Virus record (IMG/VR): IMGVR_UViG_3300005731_000028
Span: 1 to 30,019 of that record
From: a virus
Direction: 5' to 3' (one strand)
Length of the DNA stretch: 30,019 bases
How positions within the stretch are numbered: the first letter of the stretch is position 1; each line of letters begins with the position of its first letter. Position numbers and translations under genes: made by a program. Below are positions 13,150 to 21,202 of this stretch, piece by piece. The notes beneath the pieces were generated by a model. That model made no database searches and had not been told where the DNA came from. It was given only the letters and a program-made list of their open reading frames with translations.

Positions 13150-14238
13150 ATGGCTACCACTGCTATCAATAGTGCTTCCCAGCTCAAAAAGTACGAGCAG
13201 AAGTACTTCAAGGAGTTCGTTCGCGAGAGCGGCTTCGATCCGTATATGGGCGCTTCGCCCATGTCGCCTTTCGTCGTAAAGCGCCAGCTTATCGACAAGG
13301 GCCAAGTGATCAACATTCCGCTTGTCTCCGCCCTGAATGGCGACGGCAAGGGCACCGGGACGCTGGTGGGCAATGAAGAGGCTCTTGGCAACTACAGCTA
13401 CGACGTGAAGCCTTATTGGCATCGTCACGCTGTCCTGGTTGACAAGGAACAGGCTCACATTTCTTCGTTTGATGTGAAGTCGGCATCTCGTGACATGCTC
13501 AAAGTCTGGGACATGGACGACCTGCGTGACAACATCATCGACGCGATGTCGGCGGTTGTTGAAAACTCCTCGGCTTATGACGCAACCAATGGCCATGCCA
13601 AGCAGGTTTACCTGAAGGATGCGACCACGGCGCAGAAGAATGCGTTTGCGGCTCGTGGTCAGTATCGCCTGCTGTTCGGTGCCGCTGAGTCTAACTACAG
13701 CGCCACGTGGGCAACCGCACTGGCAACGGTTGGCTCTGGTGACGAGCTTGGCCGTGCTGAAATCAGCCTGATGAAGAAGATGGCCCGTCGCCGGGTCAAA
13801 GGCACGTATCCGTCCATTCGCCCGATCCGGGTTGCTGGTGGTCGTGAGTATTTCATCTGCTTCACGGGTTCGGACAACTTCGCCAAGCTCAAGGCTGATA
13901 TGGAAACAGTCAACCTGGACGGTCGTCCGCGTGATCCGGGTTCAAATCCGGTCTTCCAGGATGGCGATCTTGAGTATGATGGCGTCATCATCCGTGAGAT
14001 TCCTGAAATCCTGTCCGGCACGAGTGCTGGCCTCTCTGCCAACCAGCAAGCCGCATACTTCTGCGGTGCGCAGGCGCTGGGTATCGCTTGGGGTCAGACC
14101 CCGAAGGCTACCGAGCGTAAGGAAGACGATTACGGCTTCCAGTACGGCAAAGGCACCGAGTCTCTGTGGGCGGCTGAAAAGCTGATCTACAACGACTTGG
14201 ATCACGGCATGATCACCGGCTTCTTCTACACGGCTTAA
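13150..14238 (+). CDS. Major capsid protein, N4-gp56 family
   Basis: The protein has 362 residues. The N-terminus MATTAINSASQLKKYEQKYF, then a segment with VKRQLIDKGQVINIPLVSAL (about residues 40-60) and EEALGNYSYDVKPYWHRHAV (about 75-95), matches the N4 gp56-like coat family. Later text RRVKGTYPSIRPIRVAGGRE and YFICFTGSDNFAKLKADMET (about 210-255) is the usual core. It should have the HK97 fold and form the shell. Clean codon use and its position after the scaffold fit a highly expressed coat gene. This coat type is unexpected next to P22-type portal and tail genes. Confidence 0.9.
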   Translation: MATTAINSASQLKKYEQKYFKEFVRESGFDPYMGASPMSPFVVKRQLIDKGQVINIPLVSALNGDGKGTGTLVGNEEALGNYSYDVKPYWHRHAVLVDKEQAHISSFDVKSASRDMLKVWDMDDLRDNIIDAMSAVVENSSAYDATNGHAKQVYLKDATTAQKNAFAARGQYRLLFGAAESNYSATWATALATVGSGDELGRAEISLMKKMARRRVKGTYPSIRPIRVAGGREYFICFTGSDNFAKLKADMETVNLDGRPRDPGSNPVFQDGDLEYDGVIIREIPEILSGTSAGLSANQQAAYFCGAQALGIAWGQTPKATERKEDDYGFQYGKGTESLWAAEKLIYNDLDHGMITGFFYTA

Positions 14239-14250
14239 GGAGGCTGAGAT

Positions 14251-14643
14251 ATGACTACCCCTGCTCGTGAGTATCACACTCAACAGCTCCACTATCTGCG
14301 CAAGGGCATCACCTTCGCCGATATTGGCACCACCGTTGATCTGGGTGTTGTCCCGGCTGGCGCGATTGTTGACAACGCCTATGTGCTTGTCTCGACCGCG
14401 TTTGATTCCGGGTCGACCGACATCCTCGACATTGGCACGTCGGCTGATACCGATGGCTTTGCTACCGATCTGACCCTTCAGACCGCTGGCAAGATTGCTG
14501 CCGATGAACTGGCTACGTCTGATGACCTTGGCCCGTACTCCGCAGATACTACCCTGCAAGCTGTTCTCGTTGCCACTGGCACGGCAGCTACTGCGGGTGC
14601 TGCGGAAGTCGTTGTCACGTTCATCCCGGACAATGACGGCTAA
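14251..14643 (+). CDS. Capsid decoration or head-fibre-like protein
   Basis: The protein has 130 residues, with AAGGAGG ahead of ATG 14251. It is Thr/Ala/Gly/Asp-rich and strand-forming (GITFADIGTTVDLGVVPAGA, about residues 17-36; AIVDNAYVLVSTAFDSGSTD next), ending VVVTFIPDNDG. Proteins of this kind directly after an N4-type coat gene usually sit on the capsid surface, and the fold resembles a small jelly-roll. The assignment rests on position and composition. Its stop abuts the glycosyltransferase ATG with no spacer. Confidence 0.65.
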   Translation: MTTPAREYHTQQLHYLRKGITFADIGTTVDLGVVPAGAIVDNAYVLVSTAFDSGSTDILDIGTSADTDGFATDLTLQTAGKIAADELATSDDLGPYSADTTLQAVLVATGTAATAGAAEVVVTFIPDNDG

Positions 14644-15351
14644 ATGAGGATCGCCCTGCTAACGCCCAGCCGCGATGGCAGGGCGCACCTCGATCATAGT
14701 GAGGCCATAACGGACACGCGCATTGAGGCGATCCGTCGTGGCATCCAGCTGAAGCGGTATGTGGGGAAGGGATCAAGCAACCTTCCCCGCAACCGTAACC
14801 TTCTCGCCGCCCAGGCTATCAAGGATGGCGCGGATGTTCTGATCTGGATTGACTGCGATATTGCATTTGATCCAGCCGATGTGTTTCGGCTTGCTGAGTC
14901 TGAGTGCGACATTGTGGCGGCTCTGCCTCAAGCGCGCACGCATAACTATGGCGAACCAGCCCGTATTGCGGGCATCAACGTACAACGCGAAGCTGACGAG
15001 ACGGGCTATCATCCAGCCGATGCGGTTCCGACAGCCTTTATGGCGGTCAAGCGGGCTGTGTTTGAGCGGATGGCGTCTGAGGGTGTAGCTGAAAACTTCA
15101 TGTGTCCGGCTTCGTCAAAGGAGCTTTGGCCGCATCTGCATAACTGGTTTTTCTATCGCCTGAGGCAGAGCGATACGGTTCCCGGCATGTTGCAAGACGA
15201 CGCTGAGGACTACTACTTCTGCTGCAAGTGGCGTGAGATGGGTGGCAAGGTTCATGCCGCTCCCGATATTCGCCTGCATCATTTTGAGGGCCTTGTGAGG
15301 CATTCGCTTTGCTTTGCTGATGTGTGGAGTGTTCAAGATGGCGCTAACTAA
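14644..15351 (+). CDS. Glycosyltransferase-like protein (GT-A fold) in the head module
   Basis: The protein has 235 residues. The N-terminal strand MRIALLTPSRDGRAH leads to VGKGSSNLPRNRNLLAAQAI and then VLIWIDCDIAFDPADVFRL, where D70-C-D72 is the DxD sugar-nucleotide/metal motif after a hydrophobic strand, as in GT-A (family 2-like) enzymes. A later HNWFFYRLRQ and DDAEDYYFCCKWREMGGKVH segment resembles the acceptor-side ED-Y-F pattern of this group. There is no membrane segment, so it should act in the cytoplasm on a soluble target. Its place between decoration and connector genes suggests it modifies a virion protein. The acceptor and sugar are unknown. Confidence 0.75.
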   Translation: MRIALLTPSRDGRAHLDHSEAITDTRIEAIRRGIQLKRYVGKGSSNLPRNRNLLAAQAIKDGADVLIWIDCDIAFDPADVFRLAESECDIVAALPQARTHNYGEPARIAGINVQREADETGYHPADAVPTAFMAVKRAVFERMASEGVAENFMCPASSKELWPHLHNWFFYRLRQSDTVPGMLQDDAEDYYFCCKWREMGGKVHAAPDIRLHHFEGLVRHSLCFADVWSVQDGAN

Positions 15352-15679
15352 AGCTCAGATGCGCAACAAAGTGCTTCGTCGGATAGGTCGCTTGCCGGAG
15401 GGGCAGGTGGCCAGCGATGCAGACGCGGACATTGTTGATGAGACGATTGATGAAGCGCACGCATTCCTTGAAGCCAAGGGTATTGCCTATTGGGAGACGA
15501 GTGCCATCCCCGATGAGATTGCGCACCAGCTTTGCAAGTATCTCGCTGCACAGGTTGCGCCTGAATTCATGAGTCCTTCTGAGGCGGCGATTTACGTTGC
15601 CCTGGAGGCGAATGCACTGACCGAAATGCGGGCCGCTGTTTCAAGCCCGAACGGTCCCATTGTGAACACGTATTTCTGA
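15338..15679 (+). CDS. Head-to-tail adaptor, P22 gp4-like
   Basis: The protein has 113 residues starting at ATG 15338, with GGAG upstream; it overlaps the glycosyltransferase by 14 bases. Helical text (TKAQMRNKVLRRIGRLPEGQ; ETIDEAHAFLEAKGIAYWET; IPDEIAHQLCKYLAAQVAPE) matches gp4-type tail accessory factors, which attach below the portal to extend the DNA channel and begin tail assembly. The identity is supported by the following gene, a clear gp10 relative, in the same order as in P22. It is shorter than P22 gp4 (166 residues), and no lysozyme motif is seen. Confidence 0.75.
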   Translation: MALTKAQMRNKVLRRIGRLPEGQVASDADADIVDETIDEAHAFLEAKGIAYWETSAIPDEIAHQLCKYLAAQVAPEFMSPSEAAIYVALEANALTEMRAAVSSPNGPIVNTYF

Positions 15680-17070
15680 TGGGGTATCTTCCGCTCGGCC
15701 TCTCGACGTATGAGAACAATGATTACGGGTTTCCGGCTGTCGAGCTGCAAAACTGGTTTGCTGAGCCTGCCCCTGATCGGGTGGACCGGCCTGCTCGATT
15801 GCTTCCGACGCCGGGTCTTGTTTCGTTCGCTTCTAGTCTTGATGGTGCCATTCGTGGCATGGACCAGCGTGACGGCCTGCTGTCTGACAAGATGGTGGTG
15901 AGCGCTGGGGCCAAGGTCTACACAATCACCAGCGGCGGAACTGTTGCTGAGGTCGGGTCTGGCATTGGTGGGACTGGGAAAGCGCATTTTGCCGGGTCTC
16001 AGGCGGACATGGTGGTTGCGGTGGGCGGTTCTGCTTACGTCGTCACCGGGTCTCTGACAGCCATCACGGTTGGGGCGTCTACGGGGGACATTATCGACGT
16101 TGCGACATTGGGGCAGCGGCATATCTTTGCGGAGGCTGACAGCGGGCGGCTTTGGTACTCTGACCCCGGCGATCCGACCACGGTCTCTAATACAGCCTTT
16201 GCAACATCGTCTGATGAGGCTGACCCGCTTTTGGGCGTCGAGGTCTGGTCTGACACGGTTTGGGCGCTGGGAACGCAATCGGTTCGCGGATATGTCCAGA
16301 CGGGCGATGTTGATGCGCCATTTGTTCCTCGTCCTGGTGCGCTTTATTCGACCGGAGTGATTGGCAATGCTGCCGTCATCAAGGCGGATTTTGGTCTGTA
16401 TATGGTCGGGGACGATGGCAGGGTCTATCGGGCTGCTCAGGGCATCGAGGCTATTTCAACGCCACCGATTGAGCGCCTTATTGAGGGTGTAGTTACTAAA
16501 AGCGAAATTCGGCTTTCAGCGCATAACTGGGCTGGGCACCAACAGGTTGGTTTGCATCTTCCAGGGGTAGGCGACTACTTCTTTGATCAGTTGACCGGCT
16601 TCTGGCATCGCCGCAAGGAGATTGGGAACGACCGCCATTTGGCCCATGACTTCTTGAATGCTCACGGCGTCACATATGCTGGCAACCGTTCGACGGGAAC
16701 GATTTATACGCTTGACAGGGACGTATACACTCACGATGGCGATGAGGTGCGGCGGCTGGCTCAGGTGTTGTTCCCAGTGGATGACAACAGCCCGCAAATC
16801 AAAAACCTGACGATCGAGCTGCAATCTGGCATCGGTCTTGTGACGGGACAAGGTTCTGACCCTCAAGTCATGTTGCGCTGGTCAACCAATGGCCGGACGT
16901 GGAGCAATGAGCTGCTGCGCTCATTTGGCAAGATCGGTGAGTATGACCACCGCACATTCTTTGGCTCTCTGGGGCGCTTCCATCCGCCGGTAGGAATGAT
17001 TGAGGTGGCGGTATCTGATCCAGTTCCGGCCACGGTAACGGGTCTTTATGCCAACAGGTCGCGAGTATGA
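15679..17070 (+). CDS. Packaged DNA stabilisation protein, P22 gp10-like
   Basis: The protein has 463 residues, close to P22 gp10 (472). The beginning YENNDYGFPAVELQNWFAEP (about residues 11-30) and DRPARLLPTPGLVSFAS carry the family opening N-W-(Y/F)-x-E, with R-P-A-x-L-x-P-T-P-G-L. The main part is a repetitive, Gly-rich beta structure (VSAGAKVYTITSGGTVAEVG) like a propeller, and SEIRLSAHNWAGHQQVGLHL and VSDPVPATVTGLYANRSRV are also as in relatives. gp10 forms a hexameric ring that plugs the tail after packaging. TGATG overlap upstream and ATGA downstream. Confidence 0.9.
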   Translation: MGYLPLGLSTYENNDYGFPAVELQNWFAEPAPDRVDRPARLLPTPGLVSFASSLDGAIRGMDQRDGLLSDKMVVSAGAKVYTITSGGTVAEVGSGIGGTGKAHFAGSQADMVVAVGGSAYVVTGSLTAITVGASTGDIIDVATLGQRHIFAEADSGRLWYSDPGDPTTVSNTAFATSSDEADPLLGVEVWSDTVWALGTQSVRGYVQTGDVDAPFVPRPGALYSTGVIGNAAVIKADFGLYMVGDDGRVYRAAQGIEAISTPPIERLIEGVVTKSEIRLSAHNWAGHQQVGLHLPGVGDYFFDQLTGFWHRRKEIGNDRHLAHDFLNAHGVTYAGNRSTGTIYTLDRDVYTHDGDEVRRLAQVLFPVDDNSPQIKNLTIELQSGIGLVTGQGSDPQVMLRWSTNGRTWSNELLRSFGKIGEYDHRTFFGSLGRFHPPVGMIEVAVSDPVPATVTGLYANRSRV

Positions 17071-17957
17071 CTGATACCCGTAATTTCCGATATACGAACG
17101 CCATCCCACCGCTGGGGACGCGCTTTGTGGATGATCGGGGATTTGCAACGGAAGAGTATCGCCGCTTCCTTGAGGGCATTGTCACCCAACTGGGTGGTCA
17201 GGGCGGCGATTACCTGGACGACTTGCGAACTTTGGCAGAGGCAAGCAATCTTCGGGAGCTGGAAGAGCTTCGCGCCTTGATCGAACAGCAGGCCGCGCGG
17301 ATTGCAGATAATGCAAGCCAGCTAGAGCAAATAAAGCAGGATTCAGAGCGTCAATTAGCTGTGTTGGTGCAAGAAATAAGCACAGCGATTGCCCTGCGTC
17401 CATTTGGCCCATTGGCAGAAAAGTCCACAGTGGACACGCCCGACATTACTCAGGGCGCGGTCACGAATGCGGACAGCACAGGCGCGACGGCCAGCAATGC
17501 AAGCTGGACCACTGAGGACAGCTTTTCTCAGGTAGAGTTAGCGCGGCATACGCAAGTTCTCTCATCAGGCTCGACTGCCATTCTTGATTGCCGGTTCACA
17601 AAAACGGAAATCGTGGGCAGCTCGACTTTTTACCTTTCAAGCAATGGCCTTTCGCCGCCATTCTCACCTACGCGGGATGTCCTGCTTAGGTTGGTGCGAG
17701 ACCCTGACGGCTCTGCTGATGTGTTGCGAAGCGTGTTCGTGGCAGAAGGGTGGAACGGTAACACGTCCCCATTTGGCTCATTTGCTGACCTTGCCGATGC
17801 CAACTTTATTTATGAGGACGATGGCCACTCTGGCGGCTCGACCACGTGGGCGCTCGACCTTGTGTCCTACAATACGGGCACCACGACATCAAACCCGGTT
17901 AAGTACGCTCTCAATAACGTGACTCGGACAATCTATTGCCTGGAGGCAAAACGCTAA
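17067..17957 (+). CDS. Tail needle or fibre protein with coiled coil
   Basis: The protein has 296 residues. A short N-terminus (FRYTNAIPPLGTRFVDDRGF) is followed by a long coiled coil (about residues 45-115; contains LRELEELRALIEQQAARIAD and QLEQIKQDSERQLAVLVQEI), then VTNADSTGATASNASWTTED and a beta-rich C-terminal domain. This organisation resembles a trimeric needle such as P22 gp26, with a distal knob, and the gene occupies the position of gp26 after gp10. Alternatively it is a minor fibre. No helical plug motif like that of P22 is evident, so the needle assignment is provisional. Confidence 0.65.
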   Translation: MTDTRNFRYTNAIPPLGTRFVDDRGFATEEYRRFLEGIVTQLGGQGGDYLDDLRTLAEASNLRELEELRALIEQQAARIADNASQLEQIKQDSERQLAVLVQEISTAIALRPFGPLAEKSTVDTPDITQGAVTNADSTGATASNASWTTEDSFSQVELARHTQVLSSGSTAILDCRFTKTEIVGSSTFYLSSNGLSPPFSPTRDVLLRLVRDPDGSADVLRSVFVAEGWNGNTSPFGSFADLADANFIYEDDGHSGGSTTWALDLVSYNTGTTTSNPVKYALNNVTRTIYCLEAKR

Positions 17958-18295
17958 TGGCCACTCTCCCGCAAAGCACCGCGACTGCCCAGCTCGGCAC
18001 ATCGGCGGCTGATCTTATCGCTCCGTCCTCAGGCGAGACATACGTTGTAACAAAAATCAGCCTGCACAATTCGGATACATCCACGGTGTCAGGGATCAAG
18101 CTTTATAAGTTTGAGACGGGTGGCTCTGCCGGGGCTACAAATATCATGGAAGACATTTCTCTTGCGGCATCTGAAACACGGCAGATTACCAGCCTGACGG
18201 TCCCTCTGGTTGGGGCTGTGGGAGATACCATTGCGGGCCTTGCTGGGACGGACGCAAAAGTTAATGTGGTCATTGGCTACACCAAGTTGACGTGA
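17957..18295 (+). CDS. Small tail-associated protein of unknown function
   Basis: The protein has 112 residues starting at ATG 17957, a TAATG overlap with the preceding stop; an in-frame extension to 17936 overlaps that gene. It is beta-rich and Thr/Ser/Gly-rich (ETYVVTKISLHNSDTSTVSG, about residues 34-53; IAGLAGTDAKVNVVIGYTKL at the end), like jelly-roll accessory virion proteins. It overlaps the GNAT gene (TGATG). Its place between needle and ejection genes suggests a structural or assembly role. Confidence 0.65.
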   Translation: MATLPQSTATAQLGTSAADLIAPSSGETYVVTKISLHNSDTSTVSGIKLYKFETGGSAGATNIMEDISLAASETRQITSLTVPLVGAVGDTIAGLAGTDAKVNVVIGYTKLT

Positions 18296-18720
18296 TGACT
18301 GTCCGCGAAGCCACGCCGGAAGATTTCGACGCCATTTTGCAGATCGGCAAGCGGTTCCATGAGTTCTCGCCTTGGAGGGATCGGCCTTTTAGCGAAGACG
18401 CCACGCGAGACATGTTGCATCGCTTGGTGGATTCAGAAGACGCAGTGTTGTTCTGGAACGGGTCCGGCATCCTTGGGGGCTTGGTGGCTCCGATCTATTT
18501 TGGTGGCGGCACGGTTGCTCAAGAGCTTTTTTGGTTTGCTGACGCGAACGGGCGCGAGTTGTTAGATGCCTTTGAGGCTTGGGCATCGCAAAAGGGCGCA
18601 GCGGGCGTCCTGATGATTTCACTGAGCCTCGATGAGCGTACAGATGCGCGCATGGATCGGCTCTACAAGCGTCGGAACTATCGGCTTCGTGAGCGCAACT
18701 ACTACAAGGATTTGAGCTAA
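18295..18720 (+). CDS. GNAT-like acetyltransferase in the tail module
   Basis: The protein has 141 residues. The opening TVREATPEDFDAILQIGKRF (residues 2-21) is a classic GNAT start. It is followed by a short strand pair and ends GAAGVLMISLSLDERTDARM and YKRRNYRLRERNYYKDL, matching the last strands and the YxRRGF-like element. The central acetyl-CoA-binding R/Q-x-x-G-x-G/A motif is not visible. Similar GNAT-like proteins lie next to tail or core genes in several T7- and P22-like phages, where one is an assembly protein, so catalytic activity here is uncertain. A GTG one codon upstream (18292) could also serve as start. Confidence 0.75.
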   Translation: MTVREATPEDFDAILQIGKRFHEFSPWRDRPFSEDATRDMLHRLVDSEDAVLFWNGSGILGGLVAPIYFGGGTVAQELFWFADANGRELLDAFEAWASQKGAAGVLMISLSLDERTDARMDRLYKRRNYRLRERNYYKDLS

Positions 18721-19775
18721 TGGCTATTGGTACGACAGCAGCTATTCTTGGGTCGGCAGCGCTTGCGGCTGGTACGGGAATCGCTGGCTCACGCGCACAA
18801 TCAAGCGCGGCGCGCAATGCAGCGCAGACGGCACAACAGGACACCGCCGCGAATAACGCCCTACAGCGTGAGATTTACTACGATCAGCGCGGCTTGTATC
18901 AGCCCTTTTATCGGTCGGACCTCGCCCGGCGTGGCGCTCTGGATGAGCTGTTTGGCATCAATGCAATTAATCAGCCGCAAGCCCAAGGTGCAGGCGGTGG
19001 CATTAATGGCATTATGGCGGGTGGTGGCACGCAGGGCGGCGCTGGGGGCATGGGTGGTGGCAATGCGGGCGTAATGGCCTACAGCCCGGCTCTAACCGTC
19101 CCACAGGGTATTGATGGCATGGCTGCGGGTGGTCCGTCCGATGGCAACGCAGCGGCTATGAATGCGCTTGGATTGCGCTCACCGATGCGGGCGATAGGGG
19201 ATGGCATTAATCGGCCTCCTGGCGTTCAAAACTACATGAACCAGAACGGCGGCCAATTGCCTCCGGCTCAGCAGATGGCCAACACAAACGGCCCGCTTTC
19301 TCCGCAGGTCCAGGACACGCAAGGCGTGACCGATCCGAACGCGGTTACAACGACGCCAACACAGCAAGGGCTTTTTAATAGCTCCATCCCCGGAGCGGAT
19401 CGGTTCAACAACTCGCTGTTCAATCCTCTGGCTCAAACGATGTTTAATCAGGACCGAGACCGGATTGACGCCAATCTTGCGGCGTCTGGTATGCTTTACA
19501 ACGGGGTTCGGCAAACGGCTGTGCAGGAAGCGGGCAACCGAGCTGCACAAGGGGCGTTGGGAATGTATCTCAACACTCTGATGGGTGCGCCGACTTCGCA
19601 GGCTGCGTCCGGACTTTCAAATGCCGCGGGACAATATGGCCAGAATGTGCAGGCCAATAATACGGCTGGCGCGAACGCGGTTATGCAGTCTCAACTGGCG
19701 CAGGGTCAGGCCCGTTCGGATATGTGGGGCAACCTTGGCTCCGCTGCGGGCTTTGGCCTTTCGGCCTTCACCTAA
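18720..19775 (+). CDS. DNA ejection protein (first of three)
   Basis: The protein has 351 residues. The N-terminal Ala/Gly helix (TTAAILGSAALAAGTGIAGS) could insert in a membrane. The next part has QREIYYDQRGLYQPFYRSDL, a Gly/Met/Asn-rich low-complexity centre (about residues 85-215), and the conserved-looking FNQDRDRIDANLAASGMLYN plus GVRQTAVQEAGNRAAQGALG (about 240-280), the hallmark of P22-type injection proteins (I-D-x-N-L-A-A-S-G-M-L-x-x-G-x-R). These virion proteins leave the capsid first and form a conduit across the cell envelope. TAATG overlap with the GNAT gene. Confidence 0.8.
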   Translation: MAIGTTAAILGSAALAAGTGIAGSRAQSSAARNAAQTAQQDTAANNALQREIYYDQRGLYQPFYRSDLARRGALDELFGINAINQPQAQGAGGGINGIMAGGGTQGGAGGMGGGNAGVMAYSPALTVPQGIDGMAAGGPSDGNAAAMNALGLRSPMRAIGDGINRPPGVQNYMNQNGGQLPPAQQMANTNGPLSPQVQDTQGVTDPNAVTTTPTQQGLFNSSIPGADRFNNSLFNPLAQTMFNQDRDRIDANLAASGMLYNGVRQTAVQEAGNRAAQGALGMYLNTLMGAPTSQAASGLSNAAGQYGQNVQANNTAGANAVMQSQLAQGQARSDMWGNLGSAAGFGLSAFT

Positions 19776-19795
19776 ACGCTATCGGGAGCGCTGAC

Positions 19796-21199
19796 ATGCC
19801 AGCCAATAACGCCATCAACTCTTTCCTCGCTGGAACGCAATTTCGGCAGGGGCAAGAAGACCGGCAACGCGCGCTTGCTGATATGCAGCGCCAACAGGGC
19901 CTTGAGAACACGCGAGGCAAAATCAACGCGCTGATGATGCAGCCCAGTGCTCAAGCCCCGTCTGCGGGTCCAGGCCAATCGGCTGGCATGAATGCGGGTG
20001 TAGCTCAAGCGCAGGTCGCCCAGCCATCCCGTCAGCCCTCGAATATGGAACGCGCCCGGCAACTGGCGGTCGGCTCTGGTGATGCGCAGCTTCTGGGGCA
20101 GTTTCAGCAAGAAGTGGCAGCGATGGACGACCGTCGCCGTGCGCAGGCGCAAGCGCTTTTCACTGAGGTTGGCCGCCTTGGCACGTCAATGGTTAGTTTG
20201 ACCCCGGAGCAGCGTGTCATTGCCTTGGACTCCGAAGCTCCCCGCCTTATGCAAATGGGCGTCCCGCAAGAAGAAATCATGCGGTATCGTGAATTGTTTG
20301 CCGACCCGCAAACGTCAGATGCGGTGGTTACAGCGCTAGCGTCGCGTGCTGTTGAGGCGCAAAGCGTGTTCGATGCCTACGCACCACAGATGCAAGGCGA
20401 AAATGACGTCCTGACAAGATTTCAGGGCGGCCAGCAAGTCCAAGGCCCGGTTAATCCTAACGCGCCAATTAACCAAGGGCTTGAGGGTCGTGGGCTTGAT
20501 ATTCGCCGACAAGAGGCAGATACGACCCGGCAGACTGGCTTAATGAATGCGCGCACCAATCGCATGGAGGCGGATTTGGCACGCCAAGAATTTGAAGCCG
20601 GGCAAACGAGAGGGCCAAATTGGATCACGCTTGAACCCGGGGACCCGCGGCGCGCTGGCTTCGATGAAAACAACGTTGTTCAATACAACACTGAAACCGG
20701 GCAGATTGCGCGTAGATCGGCAGACCGAGTGTTTAACGCTACCGAGTCAGAAGCGGCGGGCTTTGCGGGGCGAATGAATGATGCCGGGCAAATCATTTCT
20801 CAAATTGAACGCTTGCCAGATTTCAATGGCGTGCCTGAATTCCTTTGGCAGCGCCCGACTCGTTCATTGCCTTCGGAGTGGCAGCGGTATCGTCAAGCTG
20901 GCGAAAACTGGATCAGAGCTAACTTGCGCCGCGAATCTGGCGCTGTGATTGGTGAAGATGAAATGCGTGACGAGTTCCGCGTTTACTTTCCGCAGCCGGG
21001 AGATAGCCCGCAAGTGATAGCGCAGAAAGCGGCAACTCGCGCTAGGGCTGAGCAAGCCATGCGCGCTCAAAGCCGTGGCGCATACGAAGAATACGGGCTG
21101 GATCAGGTTATCGGTGGCGCTAGCGAAGACGGGCCTGCTGTGGACCCCGAATTGCTACAATTCATGCCACCTCAAGACCGCGCCCTTTTTGGAGGCTAG
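19796..21199 (+). CDS. DNA ejection protein (second of three)
   Basis: The protein has 467 residues starting at ATG 19796, with GGGAG upstream; the open frame to 19724 overlaps the previous gene. Gln/Arg/Ala-rich helices dominate (QFRQGQEDRQRALADMQRQQ; RARQLAVGSGDAQLLGQFQQ). The C-terminal region RRESGAVIGEDEMRDEFRVY and FPQPGDSPQVIAQKAATRAR (about residues 388-430) is a segment common to this class of virion core proteins. No lytic motif is visible. It should be packaged inside the head and delivered with the DNA. Order and length fit the P22 gp7/gp20/gp16 trio. Confidence 0.78.
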   Translation: MPANNAINSFLAGTQFRQGQEDRQRALADMQRQQGLENTRGKINALMMQPSAQAPSAGPGQSAGMNAGVAQAQVAQPSRQPSNMERARQLAVGSGDAQLLGQFQQEVAAMDDRRRAQAQALFTEVGRLGTSMVSLTPEQRVIALDSEAPRLMQMGVPQEEIMRYRELFADPQTSDAVVTALASRAVEAQSVFDAYAPQMQGENDVLTRFQGGQQVQGPVNPNAPINQGLEGRGLDIRRQEADTTRQTGLMNARTNRMEADLARQEFEAGQTRGPNWITLEPGDPRRAGFDENNVVQYNTETGQIARRSADRVFNATESEAAGFAGRMNDAGQIISQIERLPDFNGVPEFLWQRPTRSLPSEWQRYRQAGENWIRANLRRESGAVIGEDEMRDEFRVYFPQPGDSPQVIAQKAATRARAEQAMRAQSRGAYEEYGLDQVIGGASEDGPAVDPELLQFMPPQDRALFGG

Positions 21200-21202
21200 A
21201 GC

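Noticed and set aside
13015-13596. 193-residue minus-strand frame over the scaffold/coat junction
   Set aside because: It lies opposite two clear genes and has no family resemblance; a codon-bias shadow.
15592-16278. 228-residue minus-strand frame
   Set aside because: It is antisense to the gp10-like gene; basic, Arg/Pro-rich composition and no start signals.
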